From the NCBI RefSeq assembly GCF_034718895.1, contig NZ_JAYERP010000001.1:1674001-1738000 (forward strand): a DNA stretch of 64,000 nucleotides, given 5' to 3'. Position numbers and translations under genes: made by a program. Below are positions 35,836 through 44,036 of this stretch, in pieces. Within the stretch, counting starts at the first letter, position 1; every line of letters begins with the position of its first letter. The notes under the pieces were generated by a model. The model had not been told where the DNA came from. It saw only the letters and a program-made list of their open reading frames with translations, and ran no database searches. Origin of the DNA: Paenibacillus phoenicis (lineage in GTDB: Bacteria > Bacillota > Bacilli > Paenibacillales > Paenibacillaceae).

Positions 35836-37023
35836 TTAAACGAGTTCGTGTAAGAAGCTCTTTCCGTGCTCGGTTGCATGCACCCCGAAATTGTCGGCGA
35901 TCGTCGCGGCCAAATCGGCATACGTTGCCCGGATGCCCAGGCTGCCCGGCTTTTTCAGGCTTGGCCCGTAAACAAGCAACGGCACGTATTCGCGGGTATG
36001 GTCCGTTCCGGCATGAATCGGATCGTTGCCGTGGTCGGCAGTAATGATCAGCAAGTCGTTCTCACCCACATTTTTCAACAAATCCGGTACCGCCGCATCA
36101 AACTCCTCCAACGCACGGGCGTAGCCCTGCGGGTCGCGACGATGGCCGTATAAGGAGTCGAAATCCACCAGGTTCGTGAACAGCATGCCGGTGAAATCCT
36201 GGCCGATCCGCTGCAGCGTTTCTTCGATCCCATGCTGGTTGCTCTTCGTTGGATACGAAGCGGTAATCCCTTCCCCGGAGAAAATATCGCCAATCTTCCC
36301 GATGGCTACCACTTCCTTGCCGGCATTTTTCAACGCGTTTAGTACTGTTGGTTCCGGCGGTTTTACCGCATAATCGTGGCGGTTTGGCGTGCGCTGGAAG
36401 TTGCCCGGTTGACCGATAAACGGACGGGCGATTACGCGCCCAACGGAATGCTCCGGCTCAAGCGTCAGCCGACGAGCGATTTCGCAAGCCCGGTACAGCT
36501 CCGGCAGCGGGATAATCTCTTCATGGGCCGCAATTTGAAATACGCTGTCCGCCGAGGTGTACACGATCCAGCTTCCGGTTTTCATATGCTCTTCCCCGAG
36601 CTCCACCAAAATTTCCGTACCGGAAGCCGGCTTGTTGCCGATGATTTTACGCCCCGTTTCCTGCTCGAAGCGAGCGATCAAATCACGCGGGAAGCCATTG
36701 GGATATGTTTGGAACGGAGTCTCGATCTTCAGACCCATCAGCTCCCAGTGGCCGGTCATCGTATCCTTGCCCGCAGAGATCTCAGCCATTTTACCGAAGT
36801 AAGCCAACGGCTCGTCCACTGGATCCAGATTCGGCAGCTCCGCGATATTCCCCAGTCCTAATTTTTGCAGGTTAGGCAGCTTAGTACCCGGTACGGTTTG
36901 CAAAATATGCCCCAGCGTATGCGCACCTTCGTCACCGAATTTTTTGGCGTCTGGCAGTTCGCCGATCCCCACGCTGTCGAGGACGATGACGGTCATTTTT
37001 CTAAAACGATTTCCATTTTCCAT
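35836..37023 (-). CDS. deoB: Phosphopentomutase
   Basis: DeoB (Drm) converts ribose 1-phosphate or deoxyribose 1-phosphate to the 5-phosphate. The 395-residue protein is an alkaline-phosphatase-superfamily enzyme with metal ligands in [26 protein letters not shown] (with the phosphorylated Thr), [13 protein letters not shown] and [15 protein letters not shown] precedes the ATG. It opens the operon whose following genes make the substrate. Confidence 0.96.
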   Translation of the reverse strand: MENGNRFRKMTVIVLDSVGIGELPDAKKFGDEGAHTLGHILQTVPGTKLPNLQKLGLGNIAELPNLDPVDEPLAYFGKMAEISAGKDTMTGHWELMGLKIETPFQTYPNGFPRDLIARFEQETGRKIIGNKPASGTEILVELGEEHMKTGSWIVYTSADSVFQIAAHEEIIPLPELYRACEIARRLTLEPEHSVGRVIARPFIGQPGNFQRTPNRHDYAVKPPEPTVLNALKNAGKEVVAIGKIGDIFSGEGITASYPTKSNQHGIEETLQRIGQDFTGMLFTNLVDFDSLYGHRRDPQGYARALEEFDAAVPDLLKNVGENDLLIITADHGNDPIHAGTDHTREYVPLLVYGPSLKKPGSLGIRATYADLAATIADNFGVHATEHGKSFLHELV

Positions 37024-37056
37024 CTTCTATCACTCCTTTAATCTATGCAGCTATAG

Positions 37057-38028
37057 TTATCCCTTCCCAGAAGGAAAACCATTCTGACGATCCTTCGGGT
37101 CCCCTTCTTGTGCGGCTTCCGGCGCCATAGACTCCCGCATCGCCCGCGGATGAAAAGCGTCGTAGACCGTCTTCAGATTGGACCTTGAACGGCTTACATA
37201 CATTTGAATCGTGGAAGCATCAGAATGCCCCAGCAGCTCCTGTACCGATCTCACGTCCGCCCCCCGCTCCAGCAGATGAACGGCGAAGGAATGGCGCAGC
37301 GTATGCGGCGTAATATCGGACGTAATCCCTGCTTCCTGGCCATACTTCTTCATCAGCTTCCAGAAGCCTTGGCGGCTAATCCGCCCGCCCCGACGGTTCG
37401 GGAAAAGAGCCGGGTTCTCCCTCTCATCCAGAATCAAATGGCTGCGTCCTTCCCTTAAATACAAATCAAGCCATTCCGCCGTGACTCCTCCAAACGGAAG
37501 AATGCGTTCCTTCCCCCGCTCCCCGGTGCAGCGGAGAAAATGAAGCTCCAGGTTCACGTCGTCCTTGTTCAGCGAGATCAGCTCGGATACGCGGATGCCG
37601 GTTGCATAGAGCAGCTCAAGCATGGCCTTGTCCCTTAAACCTAACGGCGTGTCGGGCTTTGGGGCTTCCAGCAGCCGTTCAGTTTCCTCCACGGTGAGGG
37701 TTTGCGGCGGTTTTTTTTCGACTTTGGGCATTTCCAGCATGATGAAGGGATCCTGCTCAATCCGCCGTTCCTGCAGTAAATACCGAAAGAAAGCGCGAAG
37801 GGTGACAGACACGCGTTGAATCGTTGCCGGCGCCTTGCCGAGATCTTTCAAGTAAGCGAAATAGAGCAAGATGCCCGCACGGGTTACTTGGCGATAATCG
37901 CTGATCTGCTTCGATTGCAAATAGCTTATGTACTGCTTGAGATCCCGCGCATAGGACTCCCGCGTTGCTTCACTTAATCCCCGTTGCCCGGCCAAAAACG
38001 AAATAAAAGAGGCCGCATCCCGTTCCAT
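37057..38028 (-). CDS. xerD: Site-specific tyrosine recombinase XerD
   Basis: XerD acts with XerC at dif to resolve chromosome dimers. The 323-residue protein has the SAM-like N-terminal domain (FISFLAGQRGLSEATRESYARDLKQY) and catalytic domain with Arg in ATGIRVSELISL, HTLRHSFAVHLLERGADVRSVQELLGHSDASTIQMY with the nucleophilic Tyr. It extends about 23 residues past the usual end (HPRA), with a charged tail. The gene lies in the deoB-fur region as in Bacillus (ripX), so this is the housekeeping recombinase and not a phage integrase. Confidence 0.94.
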   Translation of the reverse strand: MERDAASFISFLAGQRGLSEATRESYARDLKQYISYLQSKQISDYRQVTRAGILLYFAYLKDLGKAPATIQRVSVTLRAFFRYLLQERRIEQDPFIMLEMPKVEKKPPQTLTVEETERLLEAPKPDTPLGLRDKAMLELLYATGIRVSELISLNKDDVNLELHFLRCTGERGKERILPFGGVTAEWLDLYLREGRSHLILDERENPALFPNRRGGRISRQGFWKLMKKYGQEAGITSDITPHTLRHSFAVHLLERGADVRSVQELLGHSDASTIQMYVSRSRSNLKTVYDAFHPRAMRESMAPEAAQEGDPKDRQNGFPSGKG

Positions 38029-38134
38029 GCGCTGCGCCTCCTTTCTTGGTTATCAAATGCAATATCTTCAGCCATCCGCCTTGATTACTATTTCCACATC
38101 CCTGCGAAATTTCCCTGCTCCCCCTGACAATGAA

Positions 38135-38371
38135 CTACTCTCCATACCAGAAAAATAATTTCAGCCGCTCCGTCATGGTCTCCATCATGTTATTTCCGGG
38201 TACGCCTTCATAAAATACTTTCACCGCAGAGCCTTCGGGAACGCGGTACTTGTCCTCACGAAATAGGTAATCGTCCAGCAGTCCTAGCGCCTTATAAAAA
38301 GTATACGCAAGTGCGACAAACAGGATCAAATATTTCCCTGTTCTGAGCCATTTTCGAAGCGAGATGACCAT
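38135..38371 (-). CDS. DUF4227 family protein (YqzK-like)
   Basis: This 78-residue protein has one N-terminal membrane helix (LILFVALAYTFYKALGLL) and a soluble tail ending in TERLKLFFWYGE, the DUF4227 pattern. I chose the ATG at 38371 with GAGAGGGTGGGG upstream, over an in-frame ATG seven codons before. It sits between fur and xerD, the place of yqzK in Bacillus. Its function is unknown. Confidence 0.82.
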   Translation of the reverse strand: MVISLRKWLRTGKYLILFVALAYTFYKALGLLDDYLFREDKYRVPEGSAVKVFYEGVPGNNMMETMTERLKLFFWYGE

Positions 38372-38525
38372 GAGCCCCACCCTCTCTATCATTTGTGGAG
38401 GCGCCCGATTATCTGCTAGGACGCCCTATGTATTAAGTATATAGAGAGAGACTAGGGAGTATGCGGAAATGACTTCATCGGTTATGCGGCTTATGCCGCG
38501 TTTCCCCTCGTGCGAGGCAACGTAA

Positions 38526-38562
38526 AAAGCTCCCTACGGCAGGGCCGTAAAGAGCTCGGCTT
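38526..38562 (-). terminator. Terminator after fur
   Basis: GAGCTCTTTACGG and GCCGTAGGGAGCT pair, with G-T pairs, and end on the minus strand in TTTTTAC. Confidence 0.75.
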
Positions 38563-38569
38563 AACGAAG

Positions 38570-39043
38570 TTATTTCTTATTGTCTGTTCCAGGCGAATCG
38601 TTGTTCTTGTCCTTGCATCGGTAACAAATGCCTTGAAAATCCAACCGGTGATCCAGCACCGTAAAATTGAATTCCTTCTCCAAGCGTTCCTCGAGCGGTC
38701 CAAGCCAATCCTCGCGGATTTCATCCATTGCCCCACACTGAACACAGATCAAATGGTGGTGATGATGTTTGGTCGTATCGGTACGCAAGTCGTACCGGGC
38801 TACACCGTCGCCGAAGTTGATCTTCTCCACAACGTGAAGCTCGCTGAGCAATTCCAATGTTCGATAGACCGTGGCCAGGCCGATCTCCGGCGCCTTGTCT
38901 TTGACGAGCATGAAAACATCTTCCGCACTAAGATGATCGTCTTCATTTTCGAGCAAAACGCGTACCGTGGCTTCCCGCTGGGGCGTCAATTTGTAACCGT
39001 GGGATTGTAACTGCTGTTTGATTTTTTCGATCTTTGCTTCCAT
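38570..39043 (-). CDS. fur: Ferric uptake regulator Fur
   Basis: Fur represses iron uptake genes when loaded with Fe(II). The 157-residue protein starts at the ATG at 39043 (GGGGAGGG upstream); the longer in-frame extension has no ribosome binding site. The winged helix has LTPQREATVRVLLE and GLATVYRTLELLSELHVV. The metal-sensing half has HHHHHLICVQCG with the first CxxC (CVQC) and CYRCKDK with the second (CYRC), which bind structural zinc. The assignment to Fur rather than Zur or PerR comes from synteny with spoIIM and yqzK. Confidence 0.92.
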   Translation of the reverse strand: MEAKIEKIKQQLQSHGYKLTPQREATVRVLLENEDDHLSAEDVFMLVKDKAPEIGLATVYRTLELLSELHVVEKINFGDGVARYDLRTDTTKHHHHHLICVQCGAMDEIREDWLGPLEERLEKEFNFTVLDHRLDFQGICYRCKDKNNDSPGTDNKK

Positions 39044-39204
39044 GTTATCCCTCCCCAGCCTTGCCGCACATCCAATAAGTTCATGACCACTTCTTTCATT
39101 ATAGGGGGAGATATTCAACAAAGTCAAACATTTTGGTAGATTGCAAAATCTTGAGGATGGCACATCACCAGGATGTCACAATTTAATAGAACGTGCTAGG
39201 AAAA

Positions 39205-39252
39205 ACGAATATCCCCCGACTAGGCCAGCAGCCAGGTGCGGGGGATTTATTT
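39205..39252 (-). terminator. Terminator after spoIIM
   Basis: AATCCCCCG and CGGGGGATATT pair around CACCTGGCTGCTGGCCTAGT; a T-rich stretch follows on the minus strand. Confidence 0.75.
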
Positions 39253-39270
39253 TCCTACACAAGCATGAAT

Positions 39271-39897
39271 TCAAGCAATCAATGGCGTAACCCAGCTCAT
39301 CATCACCGGAGTCACCCACGTTTCGAAGGAAGAGATGGCGAGTAGCACCGCAGCCATGGCCAGCGTCAGCCCTGTATACGACAGGAAAGGCCGGGTGGCT
39401 TGGCCGGGACGGCTCATTAACACACGCGAGCGAATGATGTTGAGCGAGAAGCTCACCGCTGCGACGCTGGCGATCAGCAGGGCCGGAATCACGATCAGAT
39501 TGTGCGGCGCTACGGACACGAGGGCGAATAGCAGCCCCTTCCAGGTATATTGGCCAACCAGATAGCCAACTGTAAAGCCGATCAATACTCCTTTTAGAAA
39601 ATCGAGAATTAAGATCCCTGGGAGTCCGATCACGGATAATCCCAATAGCCAGATCAAGCCAAGCCATTTTAAATGCAAGGCAGCGACTTGCCAGAACATC
39701 ATCGGCTGAAACTCGAACCCGCCTTCATTGATCGATAGAAAGAAATCACCCAAATACCGGGAGATATCCTGTTGTTGTTCCAACGTTAATGCGTTGACCA
39801 TCAGCGCGCCGAATACGACGCCCATTAAAAACAGCACGGAAACAAAAACATATAGCGGCGTTTGGTCTTTTAATGTATGACGAATGGGGTGCAGCAT
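39271..39897 (-). CDS. spoIIM: Stage II sporulation protein M
   Basis: SpoIIM is the multi-span mother-cell membrane protein that, with SpoIID and SpoIIP, forms the peptidoglycan hydrolase complex driving forespore engulfment. The 208-residue sequence has five or more helices, and the family blocks GFTVGYLVGQYTWKGLLFALVSVAPHNLIVIPALL. AGGAGG precedes the start. The upstream region shows a sigma-E-like -10 and an inverted repeat. It lies next to fur and xerD as in Bacillus. Confidence 0.94.
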   Translation of the reverse strand: MLHPIRHTLKDQTPLYVFVSVLFLMGVVFGALMVNALTLEQQQDISRYLGDFFLSINEGGFEFQPMMFWQVAALHLKWLGLIWLLGLSVIGLPGILILDFLKGVLIGFTVGYLVGQYTWKGLLFALVSVAPHNLIVIPALLIASVAAVSFSLNIIRSRVLMSRPGQATRPFLSYTGLTLAMAAVLLAISSFETWVTPVMMSWVTPLIA

Positions 39898-39912
39898 CGA
39901 ATTTTGCCTCCT

Positions 39913-39951
39913 AGCTTGTTCTATAGGGTCTTATCCTATCCCTATGAACAA
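39913..39951 (-). promoter_or_regulatory. Inverted repeat and sigma-E-like promoter before spoIIM
   Basis: CTTGTTCTATAGGG and CCCTATGAACAAG pair with one bulged base. The right arm contains, on the minus strand, CATAGGGAT (39938-39946), which resembles a sigma-E -10. A matching ATAA lies 15 bases upstream (near 39962). The repeat covers the promoter and may be an operator or part of the RNA leader. Confidence 0.42.
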
Positions 39952-39996
39952 GCCTGCTCGCTTATGCCTGCCGCTTGCCGGACCACCACCTGCAGA

Positions 39997-41205
39997 TTAA
40001 GACTTTTTCACTTTGCCATAGATTCCGCCGCCTCCGGCGCTAAGTTCGAGCCTACCGCTGCGGGCCATGCCAATAAGTTGGGCCAGTTCCGCTCCCACCG
40101 CTTCAGCCAGCTCCGCCTCCGGCACATGATGCAGGATGTTCATCTCCGTGCCGAACCGCTCCAGCAGCAGCTCTAATTTCGCCGGCCCAAGGCCGGGGAT
40201 AAACTCCAGGGGAACCTGGTAATGATACGGCGGACGATGAAGCGGTACGCTGGGCTCAGATCGATCTGCGATTGAGCGGATGCGGTCAAGCACACCCCGC
40301 ACCAGCTTCGGGCTGCCGCAATAAGGACATCGCTCCACGTTGGCTTCTGCCTCATCGATGATATAGTTGCAGTTGCTGCAGTAGGTCCGGTGGTATTTGC
40401 CAAGGCGGGGGTTCAGCCCGTAATTCCCGGCCACTAGGCGCCCCTCCTCGCGCCGCAGCGCCTTAGCGAATTCAAGATAGCTCGCTTCCTTCAGCCGCAG
40501 CTCATTGTATTCCCGCCCGATTTTGCCCAGCGAGTGAGCGTCGGAATTGGTTAAGATCGGAAAAGGATCGAGCTCGCTGATCAATCCAGCCATCTCCGTA
40601 TCGGCGCTGAGCCCCAGCTCCACCGCGCTAATTAGAGAAAGATCCAACACATCCGACATCCGGGGGGCACAGCTTCCGTAAATGCTGCGATGCGGCGTGA
40701 AAATATGGGCGGGAATGATCATACCACCGCGGGCATACACCTCCTCCTGCAGCGTGACCGCCGGAGCGTACACGCGCTGCGAGCTTAGCCCAACATTCTT
40801 CATCCTTGGCTTCAGCCAATCCGTAAAGCCGCGAATCGTCTCCAGGTGCGGGAAAAAAGCAAGCAAATGCGCCGGCCCCATCCCCGGTTCACGGATTTCC
40901 AGCTCGCAGCCCAGCAAAATCGTCGTCCCCTGATAGGTGATGCCGCCATCCTTCAGTTCCTGCATCTCCCCCTGCTCCAGGCACCGGTCGATATCCTCCT
41001 GTACCCCGGGGGCATGACAGTCAATGATGCCAACAAGCCCGATGCCCTTGCGTTGCGAAGCCTCCCTGGCGATTCCAGCGAAGGTCAGATCACGGCTGCC
41101 GCTAATCTTCACCGGCTCCCCCCGCCCGGTTCGTCCGATGTGAATATGCAAATCGGCGAAAACGGTCGTAAGCGCGGCCGAGGTTGTTGTGGAGCTCGAA
41201 CTCAT
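39997..41205 (-). CDS. Endonuclease Q family DNA repair nuclease
   Basis: This 402-residue protein matches EndoQ, which nicks DNA 5' of deaminated bases (uracil, hypoxanthine, xanthine) and abasic sites. The N-terminal PHP domain has FADLHIHIGR and later PAHIFTPHRS and NSDAHSLGKIG for metal binding. A zinc finger CSNCNYI...CPYCGSPK follows at about 270-300. A helix-hairpin-helix-like segment (FIPGLGPAKLELLLERFGTEM) lies near 345-365. The ATG overlaps the nudF stop by four bases. EndoQ is known from archaea and a limited set of bacteria including Bacillus pumilus. Confidence 0.82.
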   Translation of the reverse strand: MSSSSTTTSAALTTVFADLHIHIGRTGRGEPVKISGSRDLTFAGIAREASQRKGIGLVGIIDCHAPGVQEDIDRCLEQGEMQELKDGGITYQGTTILLGCELEIREPGMGPAHLLAFFPHLETIRGFTDWLKPRMKNVGLSSQRVYAPAVTLQEEVYARGGMIIPAHIFTPHRSIYGSCAPRMSDVLDLSLISAVELGLSADTEMAGLISELDPFPILTNSDAHSLGKIGREYNELRLKEASYLEFAKALRREEGRLVAGNYGLNPRLGKYHRTYCSNCNYIIDEAEANVERCPYCGSPKLVRGVLDRIRSIADRSEPSVPLHRPPYHYQVPLEFIPGLGPAKLELLLERFGTEMNILHHVPEAELAEAVGAELAQLIGMARSGRLELSAGGGGIYGKVKKS

Positions 41206-41768
41206 GGTCTTGCCTCTGCCTGTGCGCGAGCATCCTTAAGCTGCCAAATATACACCGCCATAATCGTTTTGGCATCCGCAATCCGCCCTTCCGCAATCAG
41301 GCCAAGTGCCTCCTCCAGCGTCACTTCCTGAACCTCAAGGAATTCGTCAACATCCGGCGACATTTCTCCTGGACTCAACTGCTCGGCCAAATAGAGATGG
41401 ATAATCTCATCTGCGAACCCCGGCGAAGTATAGAATGAGTGCAAATGCGTCAATTTATCGCAGCGATACCCGGTCTCCTCCTGCAGCTCACGGACCGCCG
41501 CTTCCGCAGGATCTTCCCCTGGTTCCAATTTGCCCGCCGGAATCTCCAATTCACACCGGCCCATCGCCTGGCGATATTGGTCCACCAGCAGCAATCGTCC
41601 CTCATGCACCGCCAGCACGGCGACCGCACCCGGATGCTTCACAATTTCACGGGTTGCCGTCGTTCCGTCCGGCAGCTTGACGGTATCAATTTGCAGGGAG
41701 ATCACTCTCCCCTGAAAGACCGGCTCTGTCGAAACCGTGGTTTCCTTTAATTTATCGTTGGCTGCCAT
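41202..41768 (-). CDS. nudF: ADP-ribose pyrophosphatase NudF
   Basis: This Nudix hydrolase splits ADP-ribose into AMP and ribose 5-phosphate. I start it at the ATG at 41768 (GGGAGG upstream), giving 188 residues. The Nudix box GKLEPGEDPAEAAVRELQEETGY fits GX5EX7REUXEEXGU. The loop IHLYLAEQLSPGE is typical of the ADP-ribose branch. It is coupled to the EndoQ gene behind it and divergent from the small gene at 41877. Confidence 0.94.
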   Translation of the reverse strand: MAANDKLKETTVSTEPVFQGRVISLQIDTVKLPDGTTATREIVKHPGAVAVLAVHEGRLLLVDQYRQAMGRCELEIPAGKLEPGEDPAEAAVRELQEETGYRCDKLTHLHSFYTSPGFADEIIHLYLAEQLSPGEMSPDVDEFLEVQEVTLEEALGLIAEGRIADAKTIMAVYIWQLKDARAQAEARP

Positions 41769-41811
41769 TTCTTTTTCCTCCCTTAATCGAGTCATCAACC
41801 GTTCCAACCAT

Positions 41812-41840
41812 ACATAACTTGTCCGCACCGGACATATGGT
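41812..41840 (+). promoter_or_regulatory. Candidate sigma-E promoter of the mciZ-like gene
   Basis: ACATAA (41812-41817) and CATATGGT (41833-41840) are 15 bases apart and match sigma-E -35 and -10 patterns. The gap also contains the small palindrome TGTCCGcacCGGACA. Expression of mciZ in Bacillus is sigma-E-dependent. Confidence 0.45.
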
Positions 41841-41876
41841 GTTATTATACCAAACCGTTCGGAAAGGAGCCCCCTT

Positions 41877-42056
41877 ATGAAAAGCTATTTCACGGAAGAC
41901 CGTGTACGCGCTCAGGGCAAAGCTTGGCAGATTCGCCTTCTGCTGTCCCAATGGAAAAAAGAATCAGGACGTGACGTAAAAATCACCGATTTGATTCATT
42001 CCTATCAAAATAGTTATTCAATTAAGGGAAATCCGGTTAATAAAAGGAGGGGGTGA
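41877..42056 (+). CDS. mciZ: MciZ-like FtsZ inhibitor
   Basis: This 59-residue open frame has AAGGAG seven bases before its ATG. Its middle, GKAWQIRLLLSQWKKESG, resembles the core of Bacillus MciZ (GKAWEIRAKLKEYG), the sporulation peptide that caps FtsZ filaments and blocks Z-rings in the mother cell. The position next to nudF and a sigma-E-like promoter support this. It is longer than the 40-residue Bacillus protein, with extra residues at both ends (DVKITDLIHSYQNSY...). Its stop is three bases before the next gene's start, so the two are cotranscribed. Confidence 0.68.
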   Translation: MKSYFTEDRVRAQGKAWQIRLLLSQWKKESGRDVKITDLIHSYQNSYSIKGNPVNKRRG

Positions 42057-42059
42057 ATT

Positions 42060-42623
42060 ATGCGCAGTCCTACCGGACAGCCTAAAAATATGGGAAAACT
42101 CGTAGAAATGATCCAGAACGCCGTATCCACAGGTCAGATTGACGTTGCTGAACAGCTGGCGGGGCAGATGGACAATTATTTGCTTAGCGAGCTGATCCAA
42201 TCTTTATATAAAGAAGGTTATGTCGCACTAGCCAAAGAACGGCTACTGCAGATCGAACCTCGGTTGCTTCGCGAGCCCACTCCCCCCTTTTTGGAGCTAA
42301 GCCTGATTTGGGCGGAAATTTGCTACGATGAGAGACAATACGAAGAAGCCGCTCCCATCTTTGAAGCGCTTGCCGAGCGGAATCCCGATTTCGCAGCGGC
42401 TCGTTTCGGCGCAGCCTCCTGTTACTTGCAGCAGGCGATCGCCAATCTGGAGCGACGAATCCAACTGTATCACCCGCCTAAATCGGAGCAGGAGAAAATT
42501 TGCAAATATTTAGACGACTTCCACCAAGCTCTGAACTTAATTCAAGCTTCAGGCTGGCATACCGAATGGAGTCCTGTGCAGGTTCGTCACTTCCCGGCCA
42601 AACCGTCTACTCGACTGCATTAA
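42060..42623 (+). CDS. TPR-like protein of unknown function
   Basis: This 187-residue protein has AAGGAGGGGG before its ATG. The sequence is almost all helical, and ICYDERQYEEAAPIFEALAERNPDFAAARFGAASCYLQQAIA looks like tetratricopeptide repeats (about 85-135). There is no membrane segment, so it should be cytoplasmic and bind a partner protein. It is cotranscribed with the mciZ-like gene, which may place it in sporulation. The converging terminator at 42660 is shared with the M20 peptidase gene. Confidence 0.65.
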   Translation: MRSPTGQPKNMGKLVEMIQNAVSTGQIDVAEQLAGQMDNYLLSELIQSLYKEGYVALAKERLLQIEPRLLREPTPPFLELSLIWAEICYDERQYEEAAPIFEALAERNPDFAAARFGAASCYLQQAIANLERRIQLYHPPKSEQEKICKYLDDFHQALNLIQASGWHTEWSPVQVRHFPAKPSTRLH

Positions 42624-42656
42624 TGCGAACCAATCCGGGGAACAGCCGTCATCCTG

Positions 42657-42694
42657 CAAAAAAAGCCCGGTGCGAAATAGCGCACCGGGCATTC
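42657..42694. terminator. Bidirectional terminator
   Basis: The perfect stem GCCCGGTGCG / CGCACCGGGC around AAATAG has an A-run before it, between converging genes. Confidence 0.85.
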
Positions 42695-42710
42695 TGACAT
42701 CCTTAAGGGA

Positions 42711-43841
42711 TCAAGAAGAGGATACCGATTGACGAACGATCTCCAGCGCAAACTGCGCCGTTTTGACGAGATCGTCCTTCTTGATTCTTTCATTGGTTGT
42801 ATGGATATCCTCATAGCCGATCGCCAGATTCACCGTTGGAATCCCCAGGCTGTTAAAGATGTTCGCGTCGCTGCCGCCGCCCGTCGTAAACGTCGTTCCC
42901 GCAAGTCCGAGCGCAGCCGCCGCTTGCTTAGCGATCCGCAGAACGGGAGCCTCCTCCGGGATCCGGAACGCCCGGTACAGCACCTCACTGCGGAATTCCC
43001 CCTTGGCTCCAAAGTCGCGGCATGCGGATTCCACCGCTTCTTTCATGTCCTGCAGCTGCTTATCGACCTTCTCCTGGGACATGCTACGCGCTTCGCCATA
43101 TAAAATGACGTGATCCGGAACGATGTTCGTCGCGCCGCCACCTTCAAACTTGCCGATGTTGGCGGTTGTCTCCGAGTCAATACGCCCGAGCTTCATACGA
43201 GCCAGCGCCTTGCCGGCTACCTGAATGGCACTGATGCCGTCTTCCGGATTGACCCCGGCATGGGCCGCTTTGCCGTAGATCTCGATTTCAACCCGTGCCT
43301 GCGTGGGTGCGCCAACACAAATCGTGCCCACTTCACCGCCGGTGTCAATCGCGAACCCGAACTTCGAATCGACATACTGCGCCTCCAGCGCCCGCGCTCC
43401 GCGCAGGCTCGATTCCTCGCCAGCCGAGATGACAAACTGGATTTGACCGTGCGGAATTTGCTTCTCCTGCAGGACTTGAATCAGCTCCAGCAGCACCGCC
43501 ACACCCGCTTTGTCGTCCGCTCCGAGGATCGTCGTGCCGTCGCTGCGAATCCATCCGTCCTCCCCAACAACCGGTTTAATCCCCTTGCCTGGGGTGACGG
43601 TATCCATGTGGCAGGTGAACAGGAAGGGTTCAGCGGACACGCCTTCACTGGCTTTTAACGTGGCGATCAGGTTCCCGGCGCCATGTCCCGTCACTGCCTG
43701 CGAACCGTCCTCCACAACGTCCAGTCCCAATTCGCTGAATTTCCGTTTTAACACATCGGCAATTTGGCGCTCATGCTTCGTTTCGCTGTCAATCTGCACC
43801 AGCTCCAGAAATTGTCCGATGAGGCGTTCCTCGTTAATCAT
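42711..43841 (-). CDS. M20 family peptidase (PepT-like, YqjE type)
   Basis: This zinc aminopeptidase-fold enzyme has 376 residues. Metal ligands appear in FTCHMDTVTPGKG, GADDKAGV, SAGEESSLRGA and at the end IHTTNERI. The dimerisation lid spans about 180-290 (GKAAHAGVNPEDGISAIQVA). The family includes peptidase T and the uncharacterised YqjE of Bacillus, whose gene lies in the same region. A peptidase is likely, the substrate unknown. It converges with the TPR gene. Confidence 0.88.
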   Translation of the reverse strand: MINEERLIGQFLELVQIDSETKHERQIADVLKRKFSELGLDVVEDGSQAVTGHGAGNLIATLKASEGVSAEPFLFTCHMDTVTPGKGIKPVVGEDGWIRSDGTTILGADDKAGVAVLLELIQVLQEKQIPHGQIQFVISAGEESSLRGARALEAQYVDSKFGFAIDTGGEVGTICVGAPTQARVEIEIYGKAAHAGVNPEDGISAIQVAGKALARMKLGRIDSETTANIGKFEGGGATNIVPDHVILYGEARSMSQEKVDKQLQDMKEAVESACRDFGAKGEFRSEVLYRAFRIPEEAPVLRIAKQAAAALGLAGTTFTTGGGSDANIFNSLGIPTVNLAIGYEDIHTTNERIKKDDLVKTAQFALEIVRQSVSSS

Positions 43842-43916
43842 TGGACTTTCCCCGCTTTCTTCGATACGATAATAAGAGTGAGAATAATATACGTTTAAGT
43901 CAAAGGAGTTACCACT

Positions 43917-44015
43917 ATGCGTAAAAATCGGATGAGATTCGTCGTATATTTGATGTTGTTTGCCATGCTGGCTTCAACGCTGATCGCTTTCCTTGAGCCC
44001 TTCTTCATTCGATAA
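43917..44015 (+). CDS. Prli42-like stressosome anchor
   Basis: This 32-residue open frame has AAAGGAG upstream of the ATG. The sequence MRKNRMRFVVYLMLFAMLAS, followed by TLIAFLEPFFIR, is a short basic N-terminus and one membrane helix. This is the layout of Prli42, the Listeria peptide that anchors the RsbR stressosome, and the central [VIW]Y[LI]ML...MLxSTL pattern is the same. It is divergent from the peptidase gene and converges with lipB. No stressosome genes are in this window, so the role is inferred from the sequence only. Confidence 0.62.
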   Translation: MRKNRMRFVVYLMLFAMLASTLIAFLEPFFIR

Positions 44016-44036
44016 TCAGCCCGCTTTGGGGGCGGA

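Noticed and set aside
37057..38028. Phage integrase
   Set aside because: The tyrosine recombinase is in the conserved xerD place next to fur and deoB, with no attachment sites or phage genes around.
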